A stretch of DNA of 64,000 bases from Bacillota bacterium (lineage in GTDB: Bacteria > Bacillota > Clostridia > Christensenellales > SZUA-584): NCBI GenBank assembly GCA_023397655.1, contig JAEWTW010000017.1, positions 124,001 to 188,000 on the forward strand, written 5' to 3'. The notes below the pieces were generated by a model that did not search any database, was not told the DNA's origin, and saw only the letters and a program-made list of their open reading frames with translations. The position numbers were made by a program, and so were the translations under genes. Of this stretch, positions 33,257-41,739 are shown piece after piece (the stretch's first letter is position 1; each line of letters begins with the position of its first letter).

Positions 33257-35886
33257 TACTTTGAAAGTTCGGCTCTTCGCTGGCGAACGGTTTCCAGCAT
33301 ATCAGTGTACATCTTCACCTTGTCGCGCTCGTCCTGTATCACCTTTTCAGGCGCTTTGCTGACAAAGCCTTCGTTGTTCAGCTTGCTTTCAGCGCGCTTG
33401 ATCTCGTTCTCCAGCCGTGCAGCCTCCGCGTCCAGCCTCGCCAGCTCCTTCCCGATGTCGATCAGGTCGCCCAGCGCCATGAAGGCTTCCGCGCCCACGC
33501 CGATAACGGACACCGCATTCTCCGGAATGGAGGACTTGTCACTGATGAACTCCACGCTGCTTGCCATACCGAGACGCTCAATGTACTTGGCGCAGATCTC
33601 GTAGTCGGCCTTGGCGTCCGGCGCCGCCAGTATGCGTATGAGCGCCTTCTTGCCTGCGGGCACGTTCATCTCAGCGCGGATGTTGCGTATGCCGCGGATG
33701 ATCTCCATCACATTCTGCATCGCCTTCTCTTCCGCGTCGTATTTCTTCTCTGCTGTGGGCCATGCCGATACCATGATGCTGCCTTCCGTACCCGGAAGCG
33801 TCTGGAATATCTCCTCTGTGATGAACGGCATAAACGGATGCAGCAGCTTCATCGTAACCACCAGCGCATGGTTCAGCACGGACACTGCCGTCTGCTTATC
33901 CGCCTCATCTTCGCCTGTCAGGCGCGGCTTGGCCATCTCGATGTACCAGTCGCACAGCTCGCTCCACAAAAAGTCGTGCAGCTTCTGCGCCGCCATGCCC
34001 AGCTCAAACCGGTCCATCAGTGACGTGATGTCCTCCGCCATGTCAGTCAGGCGGGACAGCATCCATTTGTCAGCGATGTCGAGGCGGCTTTCGTCGATGG
34101 GAAGCACCGTATCACCCGTATTCATCAGCACGAAGCGCGCGGCGTTCCATATCTTGTTGGCGAAGTTGCGTGCCGCCAGCACCTTGTCGTCGGAGAAGCG
34201 CAGATCGCCGCCGATACGCACGCCCGCCGCCAGGCTGAACCGCAGCGCGTCCGCGCCGTACTCGTCAATCAGCTCCAGCGGGTCGATGCCGTTGCCCAGC
34301 GACTTGCTCATCTTGCGTCCCTGCGAATCGCGCACCAGACCGTGTATGCTGACATATTCAAACGGCTTCTCACCCATGCACTCAAGCCCGGACATGATCA
34401 TGCGCGCCACCCAGAAGAACAGTATGTCGTAACCCGTCACCAGCACGTTGGTCGGGTAGAAATATTCCAGCTCCGGCGTCTTGTCCGGCCAGCCCAGCGT
34501 TGAGAAGGGCCACAGGCCGCTGGAAAACCATGTGTCCAGCACGTCCTCATCCTGTGTAAAATTCTTGTGTCCGCAGTTCGGGCACACATCGGGCATCTCG
34601 GTGTCCACCACCATCGTGCCGCAGTTGGCACAATAGTACGCCGGTATACGGTGTCCCCACCACAGCTGGCGCGAGATGCACCAGTCGCGAATGTTTTCCA
34701 GCCAGTTGAAGTACACGTTTTCACTGCGCTTGGGCACGAACTTGATATCCTCGTTTCTGACCGCCGCGATGGCCGGTTCTGCGAGGCTCTTCATCGCCAC
34801 AAACCACTGCTTGGAGACGATGGGCTCCACGGTGGTGTCGCAGCGGTAGCAATGACCCACGTTATGCTTGTAGTCGTCGATCTTCACCATCAAACCCAGC
34901 TGCTGCAGTTCCTCAACGATCTGCTTGCGCGCCAGCTCCTTCTTGACGCCCGCGTATTTGCCGCCGTTCTCGTTGATCACGCCGCTGTCGTCCATCACGC
35001 GGATGACGGGCAGGCTGTGCCGCTCGCCGACCTCGAAATCGTTGGGGTCATGCGCGGGCGTGATCTTCACCGCGCCGGTGCCGAAGGACGCGTCCACGTA
35101 TTCATCCGCGATGACCGGTATCGGCCGGTCCATGATGGGCAGCATCACGTTCTTGCCAATAAGGTGCTTGTAACGCTTGTCTTTCGGGTTCACCGCCACG
35201 GCGGTGTCTCCGAGCATCGTCTCGGGCCGCGTGGTTGCCACCACAATACCCTCGCCGCCATCCTCCGCGGGATAGCGGATGTGCCACAGGTGCGACGCTT
35301 CTTCCGCGTATTCCACCTCAGCGTCGGACAGCGCCGTCTCGCACTCGGGGCACCAGTTGATGATGCGGTCACCTTTGTAAATCAAACCCTTCTTATAGAG
35401 CCGCACGAAGAATTCGTTGACCGCGCGGTTGCAGCCTTCGTCCATCGTGAAGCGCTCGCGCTCCCAGTCGCATGAGGAGCCGAGCTTTTTCAGCTGTTCC
35501 ACGATGCGCCCGCCATACTGCGCTTTCCATTCCCAGGCACGCTCCAGAAACTTCTCGCGCCCCAGCTCTTCTTTTGACGTCCCCTCTTCGCGCAGCTTGT
35601 CGACGATTTTGACTTCAGTCGCGATGCTTGCGTGGTCGGTGCCCGGCAGCCACAGCGCTGAATAGCCCTGCATGCGCTTGGTGCGGATAATAGCGTCCTG
35701 CATCATGTTGTCCAGCGCGTGGCCCATGTGCAGCTGCCCGGTGATGTTGGGCGGCGGTATCACGATGGTGAAAGGTTTCTTATTTTTATCGACTTCGGCG
35801 TGGAAATAATTCTTCTCCTGCCACTCGTCATACAGACGCTGCTCCACCTCTTTTGGGTCGTAAACCTTGGCCAGTTCTTTTGCCAT
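33256..35886 (-). CDS. valS: valyl-tRNA synthetase
   Basis: This 876-residue class I synthetase charges tRNA-Val. HIGH-type motif PPPNITGQLHMGHALDN lies near residue 45. Editing-domain segments include VVATTRPETMLGDTAVAV and GTGAVKITPAHDPNDFEVG, the zinc-type knuckle NCGTMVVDTEMPDVCPNCG follows, and the KMSKS loop is GRKMSKSLGNG (around 520). A C-terminal coiled coil typical of ValRS ends the protein. Expression is controlled by the tRNA-Val T-box upstream. GAAGGAG precedes the ATG. folC overlaps the stop. Confidence 0.97.
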   Translation of the reverse strand: MAKELAKVYDPKEVEQRLYDEWQEKNYFHAEVDKNKKPFTIVIPPPNITGQLHMGHALDNMMQDAIIRTKRMQGYSALWLPGTDHASIATEVKIVDKLREEGTSKEELGREKFLERAWEWKAQYGGRIVEQLKKLGSSCDWERERFTMDEGCNRAVNEFFVRLYKKGLIYKGDRIINWCPECETALSDAEVEYAEEASHLWHIRYPAEDGGEGIVVATTRPETMLGDTAVAVNPKDKRYKHLIGKNVMLPIMDRPIPVIADEYVDASFGTGAVKITPAHDPNDFEVGERHSLPVIRVMDDSGVINENGGKYAGVKKELARKQIVEELQQLGLMVKIDDYKHNVGHCYRCDTTVEPIVSKQWFVAMKSLAEPAIAAVRNEDIKFVPKRSENVYFNWLENIRDWCISRQLWWGHRIPAYYCANCGTMVVDTEMPDVCPNCGHKNFTQDEDVLDTWFSSGLWPFSTLGWPDKTPELEYFYPTNVLVTGYDILFFWVARMIMSGLECMGEKPFEYVSIHGLVRDSQGRKMSKSLGNGIDPLELIDEYGADALRFSLAAGVRIGGDLRFSDDKVLAARNFANKIWNAARFVLMNTGDTVLPIDESRLDIADKWMLSRLTDMAEDITSLMDRFELGMAAQKLHDFLWSELCDWYIEMAKPRLTGEDEADKQTAVSVLNHALVVTMKLLHPFMPFITEEIFQTLPGTEGSIMVSAWPTAEKKYDAEEKAMQNVMEIIRGIRNIRAEMNVPAGKKALIRILAAPDAKADYEICAKYIERLGMASSVEFISDKSSIPENAVSVIGVGAEAFMALGDLIDIGKELARLDAEAARLENEIKRAESKLNNEGFVSKAPEKVIQDERDKVKMYTDMLETVRQRRAELSK

Positions 35887-35916
35887 ATTATCTCTCCTTC
35901 ATGTTTTCTTCCAAAT

Positions 35917-36155
35917 AAAAAACCGTCCTCATAATAAAGGACGGATAAATCCGCGGTACCACCTTGATTCGGGTGTCTGATGACGACATCCCGCTCTCTT
36001 TCCGCTTAACGCGCGGTTCACGCCGCAGGCTACTCTTTCATTCACCCGCAGTGCCACAAAGCGACTTCAGACACACTATCCGCAGAGCCCTTTCAGCCGG
36101 TGAAGCCCCTCTCTTTGGCGCACGCACGAGTCTTACTCCTCTTTGTCATTGCATT
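35917..36155 (-). promoter_or_regulatory. T-box riboswitch (tRNA-Val) leader of valS
   Basis: This untranslated leader senses uncharged tRNA-Val. The T-box sequence AAGGTGGTACCGCGG is at 35965-35951 on the minus strand. It is followed by the terminator CCGTCC-10-GGACGG with TTTTTT (35944-35917). The candidate specifier is GUC (Val) at 36065-36063, in the context TGAAGTCGC, preceded by the GAGGAGTAAGAC start of stem I. When uncharged tRNA pairs with the specifier and the GGTG bulge, an antiterminator forms and valS-folC is transcribed. Confidence 0.92.
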
Positions 36156-36161
36156 AAGATC

Positions 36162-36190
36162 ATTATAATCTAGCGGCATAACGCTGTCAA
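36162..36190 (-). promoter_or_regulatory. valS promoter
   Basis: A near-perfect housekeeping promoter: TTGACA (36185-36190), 17 bases, TATAAT (36162-36167) on the minus strand, with transcription beginning close to 36155, right before the T-box stem I. Confidence 0.88.
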
Positions 36191-36227
36191 CAAGGTCTGT
36201 TTTGCGCGGAAATTGTCATAAATCGCC

Positions 36228-36256
36228 TTGCACCGTTTCTGCGAGTTGTCTATAAT
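36228..36256 (+). promoter_or_regulatory. promoter of the PrsW-like gene
   Basis: TTGCAC (36228-36233), a 17-base spacer and TATAAT (36251-36256) lead into the gene at 36287; it is divergent from the valS promoter, about 40 bases away. Confidence 0.75.
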
Positions 36257-36286
36257 GTATTATATTATGCCGAGATCGGAGACTGA

Positions 36287-36985
36287 ATGGATCTTCTTCT
36301 GATGATACTGCAGGCGGCGGCACCCACCATCGCACTCGTCATGTTTCTTCTGTTTACCGACCGCTACGACAAGGAACCAAAACGACTGCTCATACTTGTT
36401 TTCGTGCTGGGCATGGTGGTGACACTGCCCACGCTTATCGCGGAAATCGTTGGACAGATGTTCAACGTTTTTGACGGTCTCGCCGGCAAGCTCTTCGAAG
36501 CCTTCGTGATCATCGGCCTCGCGGAGGAGTTTTTCAAGCGTCTCGTCGTGTCCAAAACGGTATACCGGCATCCGGCGTTTAACGAACGGCTGGACGGCAT
36601 CATCTACTGCGGCATCGCGGCGCTGGGCTTCGCCACGCTGGAGAACTTCGTGTACATCCTGTCCTACTCGGGTACGTCGCCTCACATCTGGATCACTCGC
36701 GGACTCTTGAGCGTGCCCACGCACATGCTACTGGGCATTACAATGGGTTATTATTTATCGATGGCGAAATTCTGCAGCGACCCGCGGCGCTGTGCGGGCT
36801 ATTACCGCAAATCGCTGTTTATACCCGCACTGCTGCACGGTACGTTTGACTTCTTGCTGATGTCTGAAATACCTCTGTTGTCTTTGCTGCTGCTACCTTT
36901 TGTCGGCTATCTGTGGGTGTCCGGCATCATCAAGCTGCGGCGCTATTACAAGGAGTCCAAATCCATGCACAATCTCCCTCAATAA
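36287..36985 (+). CDS. prsW: PrsW-family intramembrane metalloprotease
   Basis: The 232-residue protein has about seven membrane segments and the PrsW motifs: DRYDKEPKR (residues 25-33), GLAEEFFKRLVV (around 77-88), GFATLENFVYI (around 114-124) and ALLHGTFDF (around 185-193). The Glu and His residues form the metalloprotease site within the membrane. B. subtilis PrsW cuts the anti-sigma factor RsiW; other members help activate spore cortex enzymes. No sigma or anti-sigma gene lies next to it, so the target here is unknown. It has its own strong promoter and GGAG before the ATG. Confidence 0.9.
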   Translation: MDLLLMILQAAAPTIALVMFLLFTDRYDKEPKRLLILVFVLGMVVTLPTLIAEIVGQMFNVFDGLAGKLFEAFVIIGLAEEFFKRLVVSKTVYRHPAFNERLDGIIYCGIAALGFATLENFVYILSYSGTSPHIWITRGLLSVPTHMLLGITMGYYLSMAKFCSDPRRCAGYYRKSLFIPALLHGTFDFLLMSEIPLLSLLLLPFVGYLWVSGIIKLRRYYKESKSMHNLPQ

Positions 36986-37010
36986 AGCGCGAAGTTCTAA
37001 CATTTGTTAT

Positions 37011-37038
37011 TTGACCCGTCTCTTTTCAATATTATATG
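37011..37038 (+). promoter_or_regulatory. candidate promoter of the DUF3810 gene
   Basis: TTGACC, 16 bases and TATATG precede the gene by about 26 bases; plausible but with a short spacer. Confidence 0.4.
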
Positions 37039-37063
37039 ATTGTATACAGAAAGGGGGGCTAAA

Positions 37064-38221
37064 ATGAAACTTCACCCTCCAAATGTCCGCATTAAAAAGC
37101 TGTTGCTGCAACTTATCTGGCTGGCGCCGGGCATATTATTCTACGCGCTTTTCAGGCTTTCGTTTCTTTGGCCGTCTTTTACTGAGTCTTTTTATTCGCG
37201 CGGCATTTTCCGTTTCATCAACCAGGGTCTGTCCACCATTACGGGATGGCTGCCGTTTTCACTGGGCGAGATTCTGCTTTACGCGTTTGTTCTGTTTGTG
37301 GCAATACACATCATCGTGATGACCGCACATGCCATCATCGCCAAAAAGGCGTGGTGGTATGTTCTGCTGCGCAGAGTCGTCGCGCTGCTGGGCGTAGCCT
37401 CCGTGATATATGCGCTGTTCATCGGATTGTGGGGCTTCAACTACGCGCGCCAACCGCTGGGAGACAGTCTCGGTCTTGACACCTCCCCCGCCACGGTTCA
37501 GGAACTGTACGCCACCTGCGAGGCTCTCATCCGGCAGGCCAATACGCTGCGGTCCTTTGTGCCCCAGGATGACAAGGGCGTGTTCGCTTCCGCAATAACT
37601 GAAAACGATATCATGAAGAGCGCTCCTGAATACTACAACCGTGCCGCCGCTGCCACTGGCCTTCAGTGGTTGTCCGGCAGCTTTGGGCGTGCCAAACCGG
37701 TACTTTATTCCACAGGGCTCTCCTATTCGCACATCACCGGCCTCTATTTCCCCTTTACCGGAGAACCCAACGTGAACACGGATGTCCCTGCGCTCTTTTT
37801 CGCATCAGCATGCAACCATGAAGCCGCCCATCAGCGTGGTTTTGCACGGGAGGATGAAGCAAATTTCCTTTCCTACTACGTCAGTTCATATTCAGGCGAA
37901 CCTTCAGTGAGTTATTCCGGTACGATGCTCGCTCTTGTTCACGCAACGAATCAGCTTTACGACGCGGACAGCGATTTGTATTTTGAACTGCGCAAAACCT
38001 ACAGCGATGGCTTAAGCCGCGATCTGGCTGACAACTCCGAATATTGGCAGCGTTACGAAAGCCCCGTCAGTGAAACAGCCCAAGAGGTGAACAACAGCTT
38101 TCTCAAAGCCAATATGCAGCAGGACGGCGTAAAAAGCTACGGACGAATGGTGGATCTACTGATCGGTCTTTGGCGTGCCGGGGAGCTCAGCATCGATTCG
38201 CCTGCCATCACAACAGGATGA
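37064..38221 (+). CDS. DUF3810 family membrane protein with HExxH-like motif
   Basis: The 385-residue protein has three N-terminal membrane segments (about residues 9-32, 58-85 and 105-128) and a large outer domain. That domain carries CNHEAAHQRGFAREDEANFL, an H-E-x-x-H metalloprotease-like signature with a downstream E-D-E-A-N that could provide the third ligand. This matches DUF3810, annotated as putative zinc peptidases of unknown role. The start is ATG 37064 after AGGGGGG; upstream in-frame codons lie in the promoter. It follows the PrsW-like gene by 78 bases, a pairing of two membrane peptidase-like proteins that may be incidental. Confidence 0.85.
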   Translation: MKLHPPNVRIKKLLLQLIWLAPGILFYALFRLSFLWPSFTESFYSRGIFRFINQGLSTITGWLPFSLGEILLYAFVLFVAIHIIVMTAHAIIAKKAWWYVLLRRVVALLGVASVIYALFIGLWGFNYARQPLGDSLGLDTSPATVQELYATCEALIRQANTLRSFVPQDDKGVFASAITENDIMKSAPEYYNRAAAATGLQWLSGSFGRAKPVLYSTGLSYSHITGLYFPFTGEPNVNTDVPALFFASACNHEAAHQRGFAREDEANFLSYYVSSYSGEPSVSYSGTMLALVHATNQLYDADSDLYFELRKTYSDGLSRDLADNSEYWQRYESPVSETAQEVNNSFLKANMQQDGVKSYGRMVDLLIGLWRAGELSIDSPAITTG

Positions 38222-38246
38222 AAAAAGCCGCGATGATCTCGCGGCT
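38220..38246 (-). terminator. terminator of the 38262 lipoprotein gene
   Basis: On the minus strand AGCCGCGA-GATCA-TCGCGGCT is followed by TTTTTTCATCC. It overlaps the stop of the convergent DUF3810 gene. Confidence 0.8.
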
Positions 38247-38261
38247 CCGTACATTTCCGTA

Positions 38262-38780
38262 TCACTTGTTGAAATCGATGGTTTCCGAAGCGAACACCAC
38301 AACGTTTCCGCCGGTATCCCAGACCAGATTGCCATCGGATACAATGTTCTCGAATTTGTTTCCGTACGTTTCATAAACGATATCAGCATGCGTTCCGTAC
38401 AACCGCGGAGCAATTGTAATATGCCCCGTAATCGTCTTCACTGAGTCGTCATATTTATCGTCCGATATCACAAAATCATGCGATATGGGCTCGTTTGGCA
38501 GCTTTGTTACCTTAACAGCGTCCAGCGTCATGCCGTTCTGAGCTTCAATAGAAATGTACAGTATGGAGCCGTCTAATATATCGCTTTCGCCAGAAACGGT
38601 AATAATGCCATTCTCCATTTTCATATCGCAGGAACCGGTCACTTCAACCGCCACCGCGCCGTCACTCATCACGGGTTTTTTCAGCGTACCGCCGCCGCCG
38701 CCCATGCAACCGGCCATCAGGACCATTGTCATCAGGACCGCCGCCATCACGACGAATATTTTGGAATACTTCTTCAGCAT
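38262..38780 (-). CDS. hypothetical lipoprotein
   Basis: The 172-residue protein has a lipoprotein signal peptide (charged KKYSK, hydrophobic core, lipobox MAGC with Cys at residue 25) and a short poly-Gly run after the Cys. The remaining 140 residues look like beta-strands with repeated acidic turns (SCDMKMENGIITVSGESDI; VIEGNV-like pattern absent). It is probably an extracellular beta-sandwich domain. I do not recognise a family. It is divergent from pilB, but nothing links it to the pilus. Confidence 0.75.
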   Translation of the reverse strand: MLKKYSKIFVVMAAVLMTMVLMAGCMGGGGGTLKKPVMSDGAVAVEVTGSCDMKMENGIITVSGESDILDGSILYISIEAQNGMTLDAVKVTKLPNEPISHDFVISDDKYDDSVKTITGHITIAPRLYGTHADIVYETYGNKFENIVSDGNLVWDTGGNVVVFASETIDFNK

Positions 38781-38852
38781 AAAGCTCCCCTTCGTTTCAT
38801 TATCGAAATAAAGTATACAAAAAACCCGGCACGATGTAAAGAAAAAACCTGT

Positions 38853-38883
38853 TTGCTATACGTTTCTGCCCGCTTTGTATAAT
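38853..38883 (+). promoter_or_regulatory. possible promoter of the type IV pilus locus
   Basis: A perfect TATAAT at 38878-38883 has TTGCTA 19 bases upstream, about 90 bases before pilB. The long spacer makes it uncertain. Confidence 0.4.
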
Positions 38884-38972
38884 TTTTCTTATTAAAAAAT
38901 GCATGTTTTATCTTGTATTTTCGAGTTTATATTAATTTAGTCATTATCCATGCATGGGATGGTACATAAAAT

Positions 38973-40670
38973 TTGGCTATCAAACGCAAATACCTTGGCG
39001 AAATGCTGATCGACGTGGGCATGATCACACGGAGTCAGCTAGAGGAATGTCTGCTCATTCAGAAGAAATCGGGCGACCGCCTGGGTAAGATTCTTAAAAA
39101 CAAGGGCTACGTGACCGAACGCCAGCTGATGGAAATCATGGAGTTTCAGCTTGGCATACCTTTTATCAATCTCGACTCCCTCAGCCTGACACACATGCTG
39201 TCCAAGCACATACCCGTCACGCTCGCGCGCAAGCACAAGATGGTTCCCGTGAAGGCGGAAGGCAAAAAGCTTTTTGTCGCCATGGATGATCCGGTGGATT
39301 TCATTGCGCTGGAGGATGCGCGCGTTGTATCCGGACTCGAGATATTCCCGATGCTCTCCACGGAACACGCCATTGAAACGGCCATCACCAGGGTATATGG
39401 CAACGAATATGCCGAAAATGCCATTAAGGAACTCGCCGCCGAAAACACAGAGGAAGCCCGCACGGACGAGGAGGCGCCTACCTCGGACATCTCCAACGCG
39501 CCCATCGTGCGTCTGGTCAACTCGATGTTTGAGCAGGCCGCCAAAGCCAAAGCCAGCGACATCCATGTGGAGCCCGGCGAAAAGGATGTGCGTGTGCGCA
39601 TGAGGATAGACGGCCAGCTGATCACGGTGCTGACGATTCCCAAAAAAGCGCAGTCTGCCGTTTTAACCCGCCTGAAGATCATAGGCAATATGGATATCGC
39701 GGAAAAGCGACTGCCGCAGGACGGGCGTTATAAACTAGTGCATAACAGCAATGAAATCGACGTGCGTATATCTTCGCTGCCCACCGTACACGGTGAGAAG
39801 ATCGTTATGCGTCTGCTTGATAAGCAGAACTTCCTCATTTCCAAGGAAAAGCTGGGCTTTTCGGAAGCGAATATCACCAAGTTCGATGCGCTTCTCAAAA
39901 ACCCTCACGGCATCATACTCGTTACCGGCCCGACAGGCAGCGGTAAATCGACCACGCTTTATGCCATGCTGGGTGAGCTGAACAACTCGACAAAGAATAT
40001 CATCACCGTGGAAGACCCGGTGGAATATACGATGGCGGGCATCAACCAGGTGCAGGTGAACAACAAATCGGGGCTCACATTCGCGGCGGGCCTGCGCTCC
40101 ATACTGCGTCAGGACCCGGACATCATCATGATCGGCGAGATCCGCGACCAGGAGACGGTGTCCATTGCGATACGCGCCGCCATTACGGGCCATTTGGTAC
40201 TGTCCACCATTCACACCAACGATGCACCGGGCACCATTACGCGACTCACCGACATGGGCATACCATCGTATATGCTCGCGGCGTCGCTGGTGGGCATACT
40301 GGCCCAACGGCTCGTCAAAAAGATATGCTCCTTCTGCAAGGCACAGTATACGCCCAGCCGTTTTGAGCTGTCCGCAGCGGGGCTCCCCCCCACATACAGC
40401 AAGCCGGTCTATTACGGCAAAGGATGCTCCTACTGCAACAACTCCGGCTATAAAGGCCGTGTGGCTGTCCACGAGATACTGGTGGTGGACCGCGAGGTGC
40501 GCGATATGATCACCCAAGGCGAGTCCATTGACGTGATACGTGATTATGCCGCCAAACAGCAGCACATGGTCAGTCTGTCTAAAGAATGCATTGATTTGAT
40601 GGAAAAAGGCGAAACGACAATTCAGGAAGTCATCAGTACCGCCTATACCTACAAAGGAGACGGCGAATGA
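38973..40670 (+). CDS. pilB: type IV pilus assembly ATPase PilB
   Basis: The 565-residue hexameric ATPase drives pilus extension. Residues 5-75 contain two MshEN-type repeats (LGEMLIDVGMITRSQLEECL and RLGKILKNKGYVTERQLMEI), a known c-di-GMP binding module. The core has Walker A GPTGSGKST (about 323-331), an Asp box and Walker B-type DPDIIMIGEIRD, the His box TIHTND, and a four-Cys zinc site (CSFC...CSYC). The start is probably TTG 38973, since a TAA lies in frame two codons upstream; the binding site is weak. First gene of the pilus locus; pilT overlaps its stop by four bases. Confidence 0.95.
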   Translation: MAIKRKYLGEMLIDVGMITRSQLEECLLIQKKSGDRLGKILKNKGYVTERQLMEIMEFQLGIPFINLDSLSLTHMLSKHIPVTLARKHKMVPVKAEGKKLFVAMDDPVDFIALEDARVVSGLEIFPMLSTEHAIETAITRVYGNEYAENAIKELAAENTEEARTDEEAPTSDISNAPIVRLVNSMFEQAAKAKASDIHVEPGEKDVRVRMRIDGQLITVLTIPKKAQSAVLTRLKIIGNMDIAEKRLPQDGRYKLVHNSNEIDVRISSLPTVHGEKIVMRLLDKQNFLISKEKLGFSEANITKFDALLKNPHGIILVTGPTGSGKSTTLYAMLGELNNSTKNIITVEDPVEYTMAGINQVQVNNKSGLTFAAGLRSILRQDPDIIMIGEIRDQETVSIAIRAAITGHLVLSTIHTNDAPGTITRLTDMGIPSYMLAASLVGILAQRLVKKICSFCKAQYTPSRFELSAAGLPPTYSKPVYYGKGCSYCNNSGYKGRVAVHEILVVDREVRDMITQGESIDVIRDYAAKQQHMVSLSKECIDLMEKGETTIQEVISTAYTYKGDGE

Positions 40671-41716
40671 AAATTCATGATCTGATGGAAGCCGCGGCCA
40701 GCAACGAAGCGTCCGACCTTCACATCACCGTTGGGCTGCCGCCCATGAACAGGCTCAGCACGGGTCTTGTGCCCATGTCTGAAACCAAAATAACGCCGGA
40801 CATGGCCAAACAGTTTGCCCTTGACATCATGAACAAAAATCAATGGGAAAGCTTTATCAAATATGGCGAACTGGACTTTTCACTGTCCATCCCCGGCAAA
40901 TACCGATACCGCATCAACGTGTTCCGGCAGCGGCAGAGTATCGCCATGGCGATGCGTCTGATCAAGTATAACCCGCCGGATATCAATTCGCTGGGGCTGC
41001 CGCCCATCGTCCCCAGCCTGTGCGGGCTGAACCGCGGGCTGATACTGGTGACCGGCCCGACAGGCAGCGGCAAGTCCACCTCTTTGGCTTCGATGATCGA
41101 TCTGATCAACAATACGCGAACCAAGCATGTGCTGACGCTGGAGGACCCGATCGAATACCTGCACAGACATAAGAAATGCATCGTCAATCAGCGTGAGATC
41201 GGCGTGGATTCCAACGACTATGCCAGAGCGCTCCGCGCGGCGCTGCGTCAAGATCCGGACATCATACTGATCGGTGAAATGCGCGACCTCGAAACCATCG
41301 GCATAGCTCTGACAGCCGCAGAGACAGGACATCTGGTGCTCTCCACACTGCATACAACCGGCGCGGCCCAAACCATTGACCGCGTTATCGACGTGTTTCC
41401 GCCGCACCAGCAACAGCAGATTCGCATGCAGCTCTCGATGACGCTGATGGCAGTGATATCGCAGCAGCTGGTGATGTGCACGGACGGTAAAACGCGTGTG
41501 GCTGCCGTTGAGACGATGGTGGCTACAGCGGCTATCCGCAACCTGATCCGTGAAAATAAGGCTCACCAGATCGCCGCGGCCATGCAGTCGTCCTCCTCGG
41601 CGGGCAACCAGCTGATGGACAATTCCTTGGCCAGCCTCCATAAGATGGGCAAAATATCACGCGAGTCGGCGCTAACCTACTGTATAGACCGCAACTACAT
41701 TTCTACGATTCTTTAA
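40667..41716 (+). CDS. pilT: type IV pilus retraction ATPase PilT
   Basis: The 349-residue hexameric ATPase depolymerises the pilus for twitching or DNA uptake. It shows the N-terminal PAS-like domain (LHITVGLPPMNRL), Walker A GPTGSGKST (about 127-135), DPIEYLH, Walker B DPDIILIGEMRD with the PilT-type E-M-R-D, the His box STLHTTGA, and FPPHQQQQIRMQLS. The arm with the AIRNLIRENK motif is present, as in retraction-competent PilT. Overlaps pilB (ATGA). Standard size. Confidence 0.95.
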   Translation: MKIHDLMEAAASNEASDLHITVGLPPMNRLSTGLVPMSETKITPDMAKQFALDIMNKNQWESFIKYGELDFSLSIPGKYRYRINVFRQRQSIAMAMRLIKYNPPDINSLGLPPIVPSLCGLNRGLILVTGPTGSGKSTSLASMIDLINNTRTKHVLTLEDPIEYLHRHKKCIVNQREIGVDSNDYARALRAALRQDPDIILIGEMRDLETIGIALTAAETGHLVLSTLHTTGAAQTIDRVIDVFPPHQQQQIRMQLSMTLMAVISQQLVMCTDGKTRVAAVETMVATAAIRNLIRENKAHQIAAAMQSSSSAGNQLMDNSLASLHKMGKISRESALTYCIDRNYISTIL

Positions 41717-41739
41717 TTTGATTATCGGGGTGATGGATC

